64,000 bases of DNA, taken from Serinibacter salmoneus (GTDB lineage: Bacteria > Actinomycetota > Actinomycetes > Actinomycetales > Beutenbergiaceae). A model generated the notes under the pieces. The model saw only the letters and a program-made list of their open reading frames with translations. It was not told where the DNA came from and did no database searches. The stretch lies in the NCBI RefSeq assembly GCF_002563925.1, contig NZ_PDJD01000001.1:874973-938972 (forward strand), written 5' to 3'. Position numbers and translations under genes: made by a program. How positions within the stretch are numbered: the stretch's first letter is position 1; every line of letters starts with the position of its first letter. This document shows, in pieces, positions 47,101 to 54,999 of the stretch.

Positions 47101-47145
47101 CCGGTGGGGCCGGTCACAGGCGGTGCCTGTGACCGGCCCCACCGG
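47101..47145 (-). terminator. Perfect hairpin between binding-protein and permease genes
   Basis: Arms of 21 bp (start CCGGTGGGGCCGGTCACAGG) match without error around a GGT loop, two bases after the binding-protein stop. This placement fits partial termination or 3'-end mRNA stabilisation, giving more binding protein than permease. Confidence 0.85.
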
Positions 47146-47147
47146 AC

Positions 47148-48707
47148 TCAGTCGGCGAGAGAGACGTCGTGGAACCTGATCGCGGCGTCGCTGCGCGCGA
47201 CGTAGCCCTCCAGGTCCGGCGACCAGGCCTGGATGATCGCCGGGTTGTAGAGGTAGATGTAGCTGGCGTCGTCAGCGATCATCGTGGCCGCCTCGGCGTA
47301 GATCTCCGCGCGGGCGGCCTCGTCGGTCTCGACCCGGCCGGAGTCGAGGAGGGCGTCCACGTCCGGGTTGGAGTAGCCCTGGAAGTTCGATCCGCCCTCG
47401 GAGTGGTGCTGGGCGTAGTAGAAGTCATCCGGGTCGATGTTCCCGAGCCATCCGAGCATCAGGGCATCCCAGTTGCCGCTGCCCTGCTCGTCGAGCCAGG
47501 TGGCGAAGTCCGGGGTACGGATGGTGACGGTGATCCCCAGGTCCTCCAGCGAGGAGGCGAGCACCTGGGCCGCGGTGGAGGACTCCGGGTAGTCCGAGGT
47601 GGCCATGAAGTCGATCTCCAGATCGCTCACGCCCGCCTCGTCCAGGAGCTCCTGGGCGCGCTCGAGATCGTAGTTGTACTCGTCGTAGGCGGTGTACCAC
47701 GCCGAGGTCTGCGGGATGGCGAGTTGGTTCTCCTTGGCCGTGCCGTAGCTGACCGCCTGCACGATCGCCTCGCGGTCCACGGCGTAGGCGATGGCCTGGC
47801 GCACGCGCACGTCGTCGAACGGCTCGACGTCCTGGTTGAGGGCGAAGTACCAGTAGTCGTTGGAGGGTTCCACGCCGAGGACGAGGGCGTCGTCGCCTTC
47901 CAGGTCGGCGACCTGCTGCGGCGGGATGTTGTCGGTCCAGTCGATCTCGCCGTTCTGCAGGGCGGCGAGCGCGGTGGAGGGCTCGGAGATGAACCGGAAC
48001 TCCACACCGGCCACCTCCGGTTCTCCGCCCCAGTAGTCCTCGTTCGCCGCGAGGGAGATGTGGTCACCGCTGACGTACTCCGTGACCGAGAACGGGCCGG
48101 TGCCGATCGGGGCGGTCTGGATCTCGCCCGAGGTCACATTGGCCTCCTGGACGATACCCAGACCCTTGAACCCGCCGATGGAGGAGAGCAGGTTCGGGCT
48201 GGGCTGCGTCACGGTGATGACGACGGTGGAGTCGTCCGGGGCCTCGACGCTCTCGACAGCGGAGAACCGCCAGGCGTTGGCGAGTTCCTCGTCCATGATG
48301 CGGTTGTAGGTGTAGGCCACGTCGCCGGCGGTGAAGTCGGTGCCGTCGTGCCAGGTGACGCCCTCACGCAGGTGGAAAGTCCAGGTCAGCTGGTCGTCGG
48401 AGAGCTCCCACGACTCGGCGAGTGCAGGCTGCATCTCGAGGTTCTCGTCCGGTTCGACGAGGTTGTCGAAGACGTTCTCCAGCACCTGGAAGCTGAAGTA
48501 CGCACTGGTGTTGTTGGGGTCGAGCTGGTCCGGTTCGCCCGCGATCGCCGCGATCACGGTGGCGCCGGATGCGCCCTCGGAACTGGACTCGCTCGAACTG
48601 TCGGTGGTGCCGTCCAGGTCCACGCTCTCGCCGCCGCCCGAGCAGGCGGTGAGAGCAAGGATGCTGGCGACGGCGACTCCGGTGAGGGCTGCGGAGTGGG
48701 TGCGCAT
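47148..48707 (-). CDS. Dipeptide ABC transporter substrate-binding lipoprotein
   Basis: A 519-residue solute-binding protein, family 5 (DppA/OppA). The lipobox LTAC is at about residue 19-22, followed by a Ser/Gly/Glu tether, then the binding domain (ALAESWELSDDQLTWTFHLREGVTWHDGTDFTA is split over motifs typical of the family). It captures peptides or related compounds outside the membrane. First gene of a four-gene operon and divergent from the DUF1028 gene; a GGGAGA site precedes the ATG. Confidence 0.93.
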   Translation of the reverse strand: MRTHSAALTGVAVASILALTACSGGGESVDLDGTTDSSSESSSEGASGATVIAAIAGEPDQLDPNNTSAYFSFQVLENVFDNLVEPDENLEMQPALAESWELSDDQLTWTFHLREGVTWHDGTDFTAGDVAYTYNRIMDEELANAWRFSAVESVEAPDDSTVVITVTQPSPNLLSSIGGFKGLGIVQEANVTSGEIQTAPIGTGPFSVTEYVSGDHISLAANEDYWGGEPEVAGVEFRFISEPSTALAALQNGEIDWTDNIPPQQVADLEGDDALVLGVEPSNDYWYFALNQDVEPFDDVRVRQAIAYAVDREAIVQAVSYGTAKENQLAIPQTSAWYTAYDEYNYDLERAQELLDEAGVSDLEIDFMATSDYPESSTAAQVLASSLEDLGITVTIRTPDFATWLDEQGSGNWDALMLGWLGNIDPDDFYYAQHHSEGGSNFQGYSNPDVDALLDSGRVETDEAARAEIYAEAATMIADDASYIYLYNPAIIQAWSPDLEGYVARSDAAIRFHDVSLAD

Positions 48708-48837
48708 GGTCTCTCCCGTCGGTTTCCATCAAGATGATGATTGAACCATCAGAATGTGTCACCATGGTCAAGCGCTTGGCAAGCCTATGGCGCAACCTGA
48801 AACAGACTTGTTACGCAGCTGGCCCGTTGGAGGTGCC

Positions 48838-49599
48838 GTGACGTTCACGATCCTCGCCCGCGACCCCCGTGGGGAGTACCTCGCCGCAGCGACGGCCTCG
48901 AGATCGCTCGGCGTCGGTGCCAACGTGTTGGCGCTGGATCCCGCCGTCGGTGCCGTGGCCTCCCAGGCCTGGACCAATCCGCTGCTGCGCCATCGTGCGC
49001 TCGCGGCGATGAGAGCGGGGCAGGTGCCCGGCGAGGTGATCGACCGGCTGCCGGAGTGGGACGAGGGTGTGGCCCGTCGCCAGGTCGCCCTGCTCGGACT
49101 GCGGGGGCGCGGGAGCGCGTGGACCGGGCCAGAGTGCACGCCCCACACCGCGCAGCGGGTCGGTGACGGCTATGTGGTGCTGGGCAACGTGCTCAGCGCG
49201 CGGGCCGTGGTCGACGACATCGTCACCGCCCTGGAGCTTCCCACGCAGGGCCGCGCATCGCCGGACCGCAGTCGCGGGGAACGTGAGGCCCTGCACGCCT
49301 GCGACGTCGGCCGGCACGTGCTGCGGGCGATGCACGCGGGCGAGGCCGCAGGTGGGGACAGCCGCGGTCGACAGAGTGCGGCCATCCAGGTGGCTCGGGT
49401 GCAACAGGTCAGCCTGTGGCCGCCCCAGCTCGCGCTGGACCTCCGGGTGGACGACCACGACGAGCCGCTGGCGGAGCTCGAGCGTCTCCTGGGCCTGCGG
49501 GACGCGGCCCTTCAGGCCTCGAACGGGGTCACGGCGCCGAGCACCACGGTCTCCTCGGAGGCGTCGTTGGCCCACCAGTGCGGGGTCGAGCAGGTGTAG
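48838..49599 (+). CDS. DUF1028 family protein
   Basis: A 253-residue protein of the DUF1028 group, which has an Ntn-hydrolase-like fold. The start VTFTILARDPRGEYLAAATASRS, followed by GVGANVLALDPAVGAVASQAWTNP and GYVVLGNVL, is typical. Function is unknown; the family is often near peptide ABC transporters, suggesting that it hydrolyses an imported amide. The GTG at 48838 has a TTGGAGG site. The last 30 codons overlap the 3' end of the XRE-cupin gene on the other strand by 88 bp, and that tail lacks family similarity, so a lost stop is possible. Confidence 0.82.
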   Translation: MTFTILARDPRGEYLAAATASRSLGVGANVLALDPAVGAVASQAWTNPLLRHRALAAMRAGQVPGEVIDRLPEWDEGVARRQVALLGLRGRGSAWTGPECTPHTAQRVGDGYVVLGNVLSARAVVDDIVTALELPTQGRASPDRSRGEREALHACDVGRHVLRAMHAGEAAGGDSRGRQSAAIQVARVQQVSLWPPQLALDLRVDDHDEPLAELERLLGLRDAALQASNGVTAPSTTVSSEASLAHQCGVEQV

Positions 49600-50135
49600 G
49601 TGGCGCTGTCGCCCGGCAGGAGTCGGGTGCGTCGCTCCCCGTGCACCACCAGCAGGGCGCCGTGCTCCACGGTGACCACCTCGGTGCCGAGGTGCCGGAA
49701 GGGCTGCGCCTCGTTGCTGAATCCCACGGGGAGGGTCGAGCGGATCAGTTGCAGCGTGCTGGTCAACCGCGGTGTGAGGAGTTCGCGCACCACGCGCTGC
49801 TCGGCTGGCGCCGTCGGGTCCGTCGGGAGCAGTTCCCGCTCGTCGGCGCGCACCACCATGCGGTCTCCCTCACCGCCCGCGAGGAGCGTGGCGAGGGGGA
49901 TCTCCAGGGCGCGCGCGATGCGCTGCACCGCCTTGAAGGACGGGTTGCCCTGGCCTCGTTCGAGGTGGGAGACCAGGCCGAAACTCACGCCGGCGCGCTC
50001 GGCGAGGGCCGCGACCGAGAGTCCGCGCCGGCCGCGTTCCACCCGCACCGTGGCGCCGAGCGCCGCGACGTGCAGGGCGTCCGTATCGGCGGCGGGGTCA
50101 TCGGCAGGGCCAGCGGCGGGGTCGGGTGAGATCAC
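49512..50135 (-). CDS. XRE-family regulator with C-terminal cupin domain
   Basis: A 207-residue regulator: helix-turn-helix at about 28-85 (LSVAALAERAGVSFGLVSHLERGQGNPS) and a cupin domain at about 125-205 (TVEHGALLVVHGERRTRLLPGD, then a His-Trp-Trp stretch). The cupin usually senses a small molecule. It may control the DUF1028 gene and the dipeptide operon next to it, or the F420 operon upstream. It overlaps DUF1028 tail to tail. Confidence 0.88.
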   Translation of the reverse strand: MISPDPAAGPADDPAADTDALHVAALGATVRVERGRRGLSVAALAERAGVSFGLVSHLERGQGNPSFKAVQRIARALEIPLATLLAGGEGDRMVVRADERELLPTDPTAPAEQRVVRELLTPRLTSTLQLIRSTLPVGFSNEAQPFRHLGTEVVTVEHGALLVVHGERRTRLLPGDSATYTCSTPHWWANDASEETVVLGAVTPFEA

Positions 50136-50144
50136 CCGATCACC

Positions 50145-50870
50145 TTAGGCGCGCTGCGCGAGCAGGGCACCGGTGAGCCCGCCGGGGTGCCCGGCCAGGG
50201 CGGTGAGGTCCTGCGCGAGGTCGACGTCGTGACGCAGGGTCGAGGAGTCCGGGAGATCGAGGCGCACGTGCCCGGCGGACTCGTGCCGCTCGGCCGATCC
50301 GCTGCCGTACGCCGGGCGGGGCAGGTGCGGCGCCCGGCAGGTCAGCAGCGTGGTGCCGGTGCCTGCGGCGTCCGGCACGAATGCGCGCTCGTGTGCGCCG
50401 GCGCGGCGCAGCGCGAGCTCCAGGTCGAGACAGCGCAGCCCCGGGAGGTCCGCCATCAACACCGCCACACCGCACCCCGGGTCGCGCTCCCGCGCGGCGT
50501 GGGCCCCGGCGAGGGCGGCCGCGTCGAGGCCGTGCTCGGTGGTGCTGCCGTGTTCGGCCGCGTCGGCCGCGTCGGCCGCGTCGGGCGCGTCGGCCGCGTC
50601 GCCGCTGCCGTCGGTGGCCCGCCGGGGTTCGGCGATCGTCACCAGTTCGGCGCTGCGCCCCGCCAGCGCGGGCGCCAGCATCGCGGGGAGCACTGCGTCG
50701 TCGGTCACCACCAGCAGCCCGGCCACCGTCGCGGCCTGGGCGGCCGCGTGGGCGGTGTCGCGCGCCATCGCCCGCGCGAGGTCCGCGCGCAGCGGCTGCG
50801 GCACGGCGTCGCCGAACCGGCTCTTGGCGCGGCCGCCCTCCTTCACGGGCAGTACCAGCCACCACCTCAC
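50145..50870 (-). CDS. cofC: Phosphoenolpyruvate/2-phospho-L-lactate guanylyltransferase CofC (FbiD)
   Basis: A 241-residue nucleotidyltransferase that activates phosphoenolpyruvate or 2-phospholactate with GTP, making the donor used by CofD in F420 synthesis. The N-terminal WLVLPVKEGGRAKSRF motif and AVLMADLPGL metal-binding motif are characteristic. An Ala-Asp repeat (about residues 95-105, from a GCGTCGGCC-type repeat at 50563-50590) is inserted in a variable loop. Start overlaps the cofD stop by ATGA; it is the last gene of the transporter-cofD-cofC operon. Confidence 0.9.
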   Translation of the reverse strand: MRWWLVLPVKEGGRAKSRFGDAVPQPLRADLARAMARDTAHAAAQAATVAGLLVVTDDAVLPAMLAPALAGRSAELVTIAEPRRATDGSGDAADAPDAADAADAAEHGSTTEHGLDAAALAGAHAARERDPGCGVAVLMADLPGLRCLDLELALRRAGAHERAFVPDAAGTGTTLLTCRAPHLPRPAYGSGSAERHESAGHVRLDLPDSSTLRHDVDLAQDLTALAGHPGGLTGALLAQRA

Positions 50871-51859
50871 GCCGACTCCTTCGCCAACGTGAGCGTGCGC
50901 TGCGCGATCCGGGCCGTGGCGCTCACATCCACCATCATGGTGTCAAACGACGCCACGTGGTGGGATGGGCCGCGCAGCCCCCGCGCCTGGGAGGCGTCCA
51001 CGGCATCCAGTGCCCAGGCGTCCAAGATGCCGCCCTCGTCCCGCCAGCCGTAGTGCCGGGCCACGGCGCTCGCGGTCGCCTCCACGCCGATGGCCCGCAG
51101 GCAGGCGTCGGCCATCCCGCGCACCGGCGCGCCCCCCACGATCGGGGAGATCCCCACCACCCGCGCCGACGTGGCGCGCACTGCGTCCCGGATCCCGGGA
51201 ATCCCCAGGATCGTGCCGATCGAGACCACGGGGTTGGAGGGCGGCAGCATCACCACGCCGCATCCGCCGAGGGCCTCGAGCACCCCGGGCGCGGGCCGGG
51301 CCTGCGCGACCCCGACCTGCTCGAAGCCCAGCGCCGGCAGCGCGGCCCGGTGCCGCACCCACCACTCCTCGAAGTGGATCGTTCCCTCCTCGGTCACCAC
51401 GTGCGTCTCGACCTCGGACTCCGTGGCCGGCAGCAGCCGGACGGAGCCCTGGGGCAGCCCGGCATGACGGTCGAGGTCCCAACGCGCAGCGAGGCGGCGG
51501 GTGACCTCCGCGAGCCCCAGCCCACGCCGGAGCAGTTCGGTGCGCGCGAGGTGCGTGGCGAGGTCCAGGTCGCCGAGGGTGAAGAAGTCCCAACCCAGCC
51601 CGTACCCGGCGAGATCCTGCGCCACCCGGGTCGATTCGCCGTCGCGCCCCCAGCCCTGCCCCTCGTGCACCGCACCGCCCAGGGTGTACATGAGGGTGTC
51701 CAGGTCGGGGCAGATCCGCACACCGTGCAACCACATGTCGTCGCCGGTGTTCGCCACGACCGTGACCTCGTGATCACCCGGAACGGTGGCGAGGTGCGCG
51801 AGCAGGCCGCGCGTGAACCGGGCCCCGCCGACCCCACCGGAGAGCACCGTGATCCTCAC
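50867..51859 (-). CDS. cofD: Fo:2-phospho-L-lactate (phosphoenolpyruvate) transferase CofD (FbiA)
   Basis: A 330-residue enzyme that attaches the phospholactyl or phosphoenolpyruvyl group from the CofC product to Fo, giving (dehydro-)F420-0. The N-terminus MRITVLSGGVGGARFTRGL is diagnostic, and the NTGDDMWLHGVRICPDLDT and LPPSNPVVSIGTI blocks are intact. Both neighbours overlap by ATGA: the ATPase of the proposed F420-0/Fo importer upstream and cofC downstream. This couples uptake and use of the deazaflavin. Confidence 0.95.
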   Translation of the reverse strand: MRITVLSGGVGGARFTRGLLAHLATVPGDHEVTVVANTGDDMWLHGVRICPDLDTLMYTLGGAVHEGQGWGRDGESTRVAQDLAGYGLGWDFFTLGDLDLATHLARTELLRRGLGLAEVTRRLAARWDLDRHAGLPQGSVRLLPATESEVETHVVTEEGTIHFEEWWVRHRAALPALGFEQVGVAQARPAPGVLEALGGCGVVMLPPSNPVVSIGTILGIPGIRDAVRATSARVVGISPIVGGAPVRGMADACLRAIGVEATASAVARHYGWRDEGGILDAWALDAVDASQARGLRGPSHHVASFDTMMVDVSATARIAQRTLTLAKESA

Positions 51860-52641
51860 GAGACCGCCTCCGGCAGGTGGGCGCCCTCGAAGGCGATGTG
51901 GATCCGGCCCCGGTGCGTCAGCACCTCCGCCTCCACGCCGTACACCCGGCGCAGCAGCCCCGGGGTCAGGACCTCGGCGGGCGTGCCGGCCGCGGCCAGC
52001 CGCCCCTGGTGCAGCACCAGCACGTGGTCGCAGTAGGTGGCGGCGAGGTTGAGGTCGTGCAGCGCGGCCACGGCGGTGCGACCCTCCTCCTGCACGAGTC
52101 GTCGCACGAACGAGAGCAGCGTGAGCTGCGCGGAGATGTCCAGGTGGTTCGTGGGCTCATCCAGCAGCAGCAGGCGAGGCTCCTGCGCCAGCGCCCGCGC
52201 GATCGTCACGCGCTGCTTCTCACCGCCGGAGAGGGTGGACCACATCCGGTTCGCGAGCGCGCTCGCCCCGACGGCAGCCAGCGCATCACCGACCGGGTCG
52301 GCGCCCGCTGGTGAGCCGCCCCAGCGGCGGTGGGGGATGCGGCCCAGGGCCACCACCTCCGCTGCCGTGAGGTCGGTGACGGTGGCGTTCTCCTGCTCCA
52401 GCAGCGCGATGTGGCGGGCGCGCTCCCGGCGCGGGATCTCGTGCACGGCCCGCTCGCCCACGAGTACGGCCCCCGCCTCCGGGCGCAGCAGCCCGGCGAT
52501 GGTGCGCAGCAGCGTGGACTTCCCGGCCCCGTTCGGCCCCAGCAGCCCGGTCAGAGCGCCGGGCGGGGGAGTGGCGTCCACGCCGTTGAGCACCCACCGG
52601 CCGCCCAGTCGGGTGCCGACGGCGGCGATCCTCAGCTCCAT
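51856..52641 (-). CDS. ABC transporter ATPase, proposed F420-0/Fo importer
   Basis: A 261-residue ATPase of the FecE/BtuD class: Walker A GPNGAGKS, signature LSGGEKQR, Walker B LLLLDEPTNHLD. The class imports siderophores, cobalamin and similar large cofactors. A subgroup of such cassettes was proposed, from co-occurrence with F420 enzymes in actinobacteria lacking F420 synthesis, to import F420-0. Direct overlap with cofD here supports a deazaflavin substrate. I assign the subgroup from context and memory, not from a search. Confidence 0.88.
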   Translation of the reverse strand: MELRIAAVGTRLGGRWVLNGVDATPPPGALTGLLGPNGAGKSTLLRTIAGLLRPEAGAVLVGERAVHEIPRRERARHIALLEQENATVTDLTAAEVVALGRIPHRRWGGSPAGADPVGDALAAVGASALANRMWSTLSGGEKQRVTIARALAQEPRLLLLDEPTNHLDISAQLTLLSFVRRLVQEEGRTAVAALHDLNLAATYCDHVLVLHQGRLAAAGTPAEVLTPGLLRRVYGVEAEVLTHRGRIHIAFEGAHLPEAVS

Positions 52642-52645
52642 GCCG

Positions 52646-53746
52646 TCAGCTCCATGCCGTCCTGCGGCGCAGCAGGAAGGCGAACACCGGCACCCCGATG
52701 AGGGCGGTGACGATGCCGACCGGCATCTCGCGCGGGTCGAACAGGGTGCGGGCCAAGGTGTCGGCCCAGATCAGGAAGGTGGCGCCCACCAGGGCGGCCA
52801 TCGGCAGCAGCCGCCGGTGCGCGGGGCCGGTGAGTGCGGCGACCACGTGCGGCAGCACGAGGCCCACGAACCCGATCGCACCGCTGACCGCGACCATCGC
52901 GCCGGTCAGCAGGGCCACCAGGGTGAGCAGGGTCCAGCGGGTGCGGGCCACGTTGATGCCGAGCGCGGCGGCGGCGGTGTCCCCGAAGGTGAAGGCGTCC
53001 AGTCGGGTGCCGCTGGCGATCAGCACGGTGCCGACCACCACGAGGGCCACGACGGCGATGCTCACGTCCGGCCAGGTGGTGCCGGCCAGCGATCCCATCA
53101 GCCAGGCGAGGATCTCCTGGTAGGAATCGCCGCTGGCCGTCCAGAAGATGACGAAGCTGGTGCCGGCGGCCGCCAACTGGGAGACCGCGAGACCCGCGAG
53201 CACGGCCCGGGTGGGGGTGAGGGCCCCGGCGGTGCGCGCGAGGGCCAGGGTGAGGGCCAGGGCCGCCAGTGCCCCGGCGAAGGCCGCGACCGGCAGCAGG
53301 ATCGCCACGCCGAGCACCAGCACCGCCACCGCGCCCAGCGACGCGCCGGAGGAGAGTCCTAGCAGGTAGGGGTCGGCCAGCGGGTTGCGGGTGAGGGACT
53401 GCATGACGGCGCCGCCGAGCGCCAGGCCGGCGCCCACGCACGCGGCGGTCAGCACCCGCGGCAGCCGCAGTTCCCACACGATGGCGTCGCTCAGCGGCTC
53501 GGTGGGCGCGGACGCGAGGCCCAGGTGGTGGCCGAGGATCGCCAGTACCTGGGCGACATCGAGGTCCGCGGGGCCGATGGTGACGGCCACGAGCACGGAG
53601 GCGATGAGCGCCACAGCGCCCAGGGTGACCAGGAGCCACAGGGGGAGCCGGCGGCGCGGGGTGGGGTGCGCCGTCGTGTCGGGGTGCACCGTCGGGGCCG
53701 GGGTGGGTGCCGCGGCCGGGATGGTGGGGCGCTGGTCGGTGGTCAT
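52646..53746 (-). CDS. FecCD-type ABC permease, proposed F420-0/Fo importer
   Basis: A 366-residue permease with 9-10 membrane segments after a 30-residue polar N-terminus. The family motifs are present: LRLPRVLTAACVGAGLALGGAVMQSLTRNPLADPYLLG split across the first helices, and the GAIGFVGLVLPH coupling motif. It forms a homodimeric channel for a bulky ligand presented by the binding protein. It ends 4 bp before the ATPase start. Confidence 0.92.
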   Translation of the reverse strand: MTTDQRPTIPAAAPTPAPTVHPDTTAHPTPRRRLPLWLLVTLGAVALIASVLVAVTIGPADLDVAQVLAILGHHLGLASAPTEPLSDAIVWELRLPRVLTAACVGAGLALGGAVMQSLTRNPLADPYLLGLSSGASLGAVAVLVLGVAILLPVAAFAGALAALALTLALARTAGALTPTRAVLAGLAVSQLAAAGTSFVIFWTASGDSYQEILAWLMGSLAGTTWPDVSIAVVALVVVGTVLIASGTRLDAFTFGDTAAAALGINVARTRWTLLTLVALLTGAMVAVSGAIGFVGLVLPHVVAALTGPAHRRLLPMAALVGATFLIWADTLARTLFDPREMPVGIVTALIGVPVFAFLLRRRTAWS

Positions 53747-53755
53747 GGAGGTGGC

Positions 53756-54847
53756 TCAGCCCAGGGCGGTGACCTGGTCGACGATGTCCGCCACCGTGTC
53801 GGCGTTGCGCACGCCACCCTCGGTCGCGGCGAAGGGGACGACGACGTAGCGCTCGTTCACCACGGCATCCAGGGAGGCGGTGGCCGGGTTGGCGGCCAGG
53901 GCCGCGATCTTGTCCTCGGCGCTGTTCCAGGTGGAGTCCACGAGCACGAACACGTCGGGATCGGCGGCCACGACCTCCTCCCACCCGATCGAGGACCAGG
54001 TCTCGGGGACGTCGCCGAAGGCATTGGTCAACCCCGCGGCCTGCAGGATCATCTGCGGCGCCCCGATGCCGGTGCCGATGTAGGGGGTGTCGGTCCCCGA
54101 GGACCACCACACCGCACTCTGCCCGTCCAGGGGGTCGACGGCGTCGAGCACCGCCTGCTGGTCGGCCACCACCTGCTCGGCGGCCTCGCTCGCGTCCAGG
54201 AGCGCGCCGGCCTCGCGGATGTCGTCGAAGATGCCCTCGAACGTGAGCGGGTTCGGTTGGTATCCCTCGCCCTGGCAGGCGGAGGGGGCCACGTAGGTAG
54301 CGATGCCGAGGCCAGCGAGGGCGTCGCGCTCACCGGCGCCGTCGGCGGAGAAGTTCGACTCCCAGCCGCCGAGGACGAGGTCGGGGGCGAGTTCCAGGAG
54401 GGCCTCCTGGCCGGGCACGGCGTCGGAGACCACCGGCACCTCGGCGAGGGAATCGGCGAGGTCGGCGGGCGGTTCCCCGTCGCTGAACGCCACCCCGATG
54501 AGGCGGTCGGAGGCGCCGAGGGCCGCCGCGAGCTCGATCATGGAGGACTTGATGGCCAGGATCCGCTCGGGGCGCTCGCTGACCTCGACGGCGAAGCCGC
54601 AGTTGTCGGCGGTGAAGGTCTGGTACGTGGAGCCGTCGGACCCCGTGGACCCAGTGGGCTCGGTGGACGCAGGGGCTTCGGTGCTGGTGGCGGACCCGCC
54701 GGCCGAGGAGTCCGGCGAGTCCACCGCCGGGTCGGACGAACCGCACGCGGCGAGCAGCGCGACGGCGGGGACGGCGGCGAGGGTGGTGAGCGCGCGGCGG
54801 CGCGCAGTGGCCGCGGGGCGAGGATTCAGGGCACGAGGGTGCGACAA
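53756..54847 (-). CDS. ABC substrate-binding lipoprotein, proposed F420-0/Fo-binding
   Basis: A 363-residue family 8-type (BtuF/FhuD-like) binding protein: lipoprotein signal with lipobox LLAAC at about 31-35, a Ser/Glu/Thr-rich tether, then two lobes joined by a long helix. The start appears to be TTG at 54847 (GGAG site 6 nt upstream); no ATG or GTG fits the signal peptide better. First gene of the five-gene operon with permease, ATPase, cofD and cofC. No cobalamin box was seen in its leader, which argues against B12 as ligand. Confidence 0.86.
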   Translation of the reverse strand: MSHPRALNPRPAATARRRALTTLAAVPAVALLAACGSSDPAVDSPDSSAGGSATSTEAPASTEPTGSTGSDGSTYQTFTADNCGFAVEVSERPERILAIKSSMIELAAALGASDRLIGVAFSDGEPPADLADSLAEVPVVSDAVPGQEALLELAPDLVLGGWESNFSADGAGERDALAGLGIATYVAPSACQGEGYQPNPLTFEGIFDDIREAGALLDASEAAEQVVADQQAVLDAVDPLDGQSAVWWSSGTDTPYIGTGIGAPQMILQAAGLTNAFGDVPETWSSIGWEEVVAADPDVFVLVDSTWNSAEDKIAALAANPATASLDAVVNERYVVVPFAATEGGVRNADTVADIVDQVTALG

Positions 54848-54890
54848 GGCGGACTCCGGGACGCTGCGGGATCTGAGTCGGCAACCTCAC

Positions 54891-54951
54891 GGACAAGGAC
54901 GGTCCGCACCTGGAGGGACAAGCCAGTCCCCACGGTCGCCCCTCCAGTCTA
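54891..54951 (-). promoter_or_regulatory. Promoter and paired palindromes upstream of the importer-cofDC operon
   Basis: On the minus strand a -10 TAGACT (54946-54951) implies a transcript start near 54939 and a leader of about 90 nt. The leader carries two similar palindromes, GGACAAGCCAGTCC (54916-54929) and GGACAAGGACGGTCC (54891-54905), 25 bp apart, and a weaker third copy near 54842-54857. They may be operator sites or RNA hairpins. Confidence 0.5.
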
Positions 54952-54999
54952 CGCCCGGCGCCGTCGCGTGGCTCGCACCGGCGGGGGTGATCGGGTGAG

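Noticed and set aside
50381-52036. 551-codon plus-strand frame opposite cofC/cofD
   Set aside because: Antisense shadow made of Arg/Ala/Pro; the minus-strand genes have diagnostic CofC and CofD motifs.
54848-54999. Cobalamin riboswitch before the FecCD-type transporter
   Set aside because: No B12-box (AGCCAGGAGACCTGCC-like) or GCCACTG element on the minus strand; the gene context also points to F420 rather than B12.
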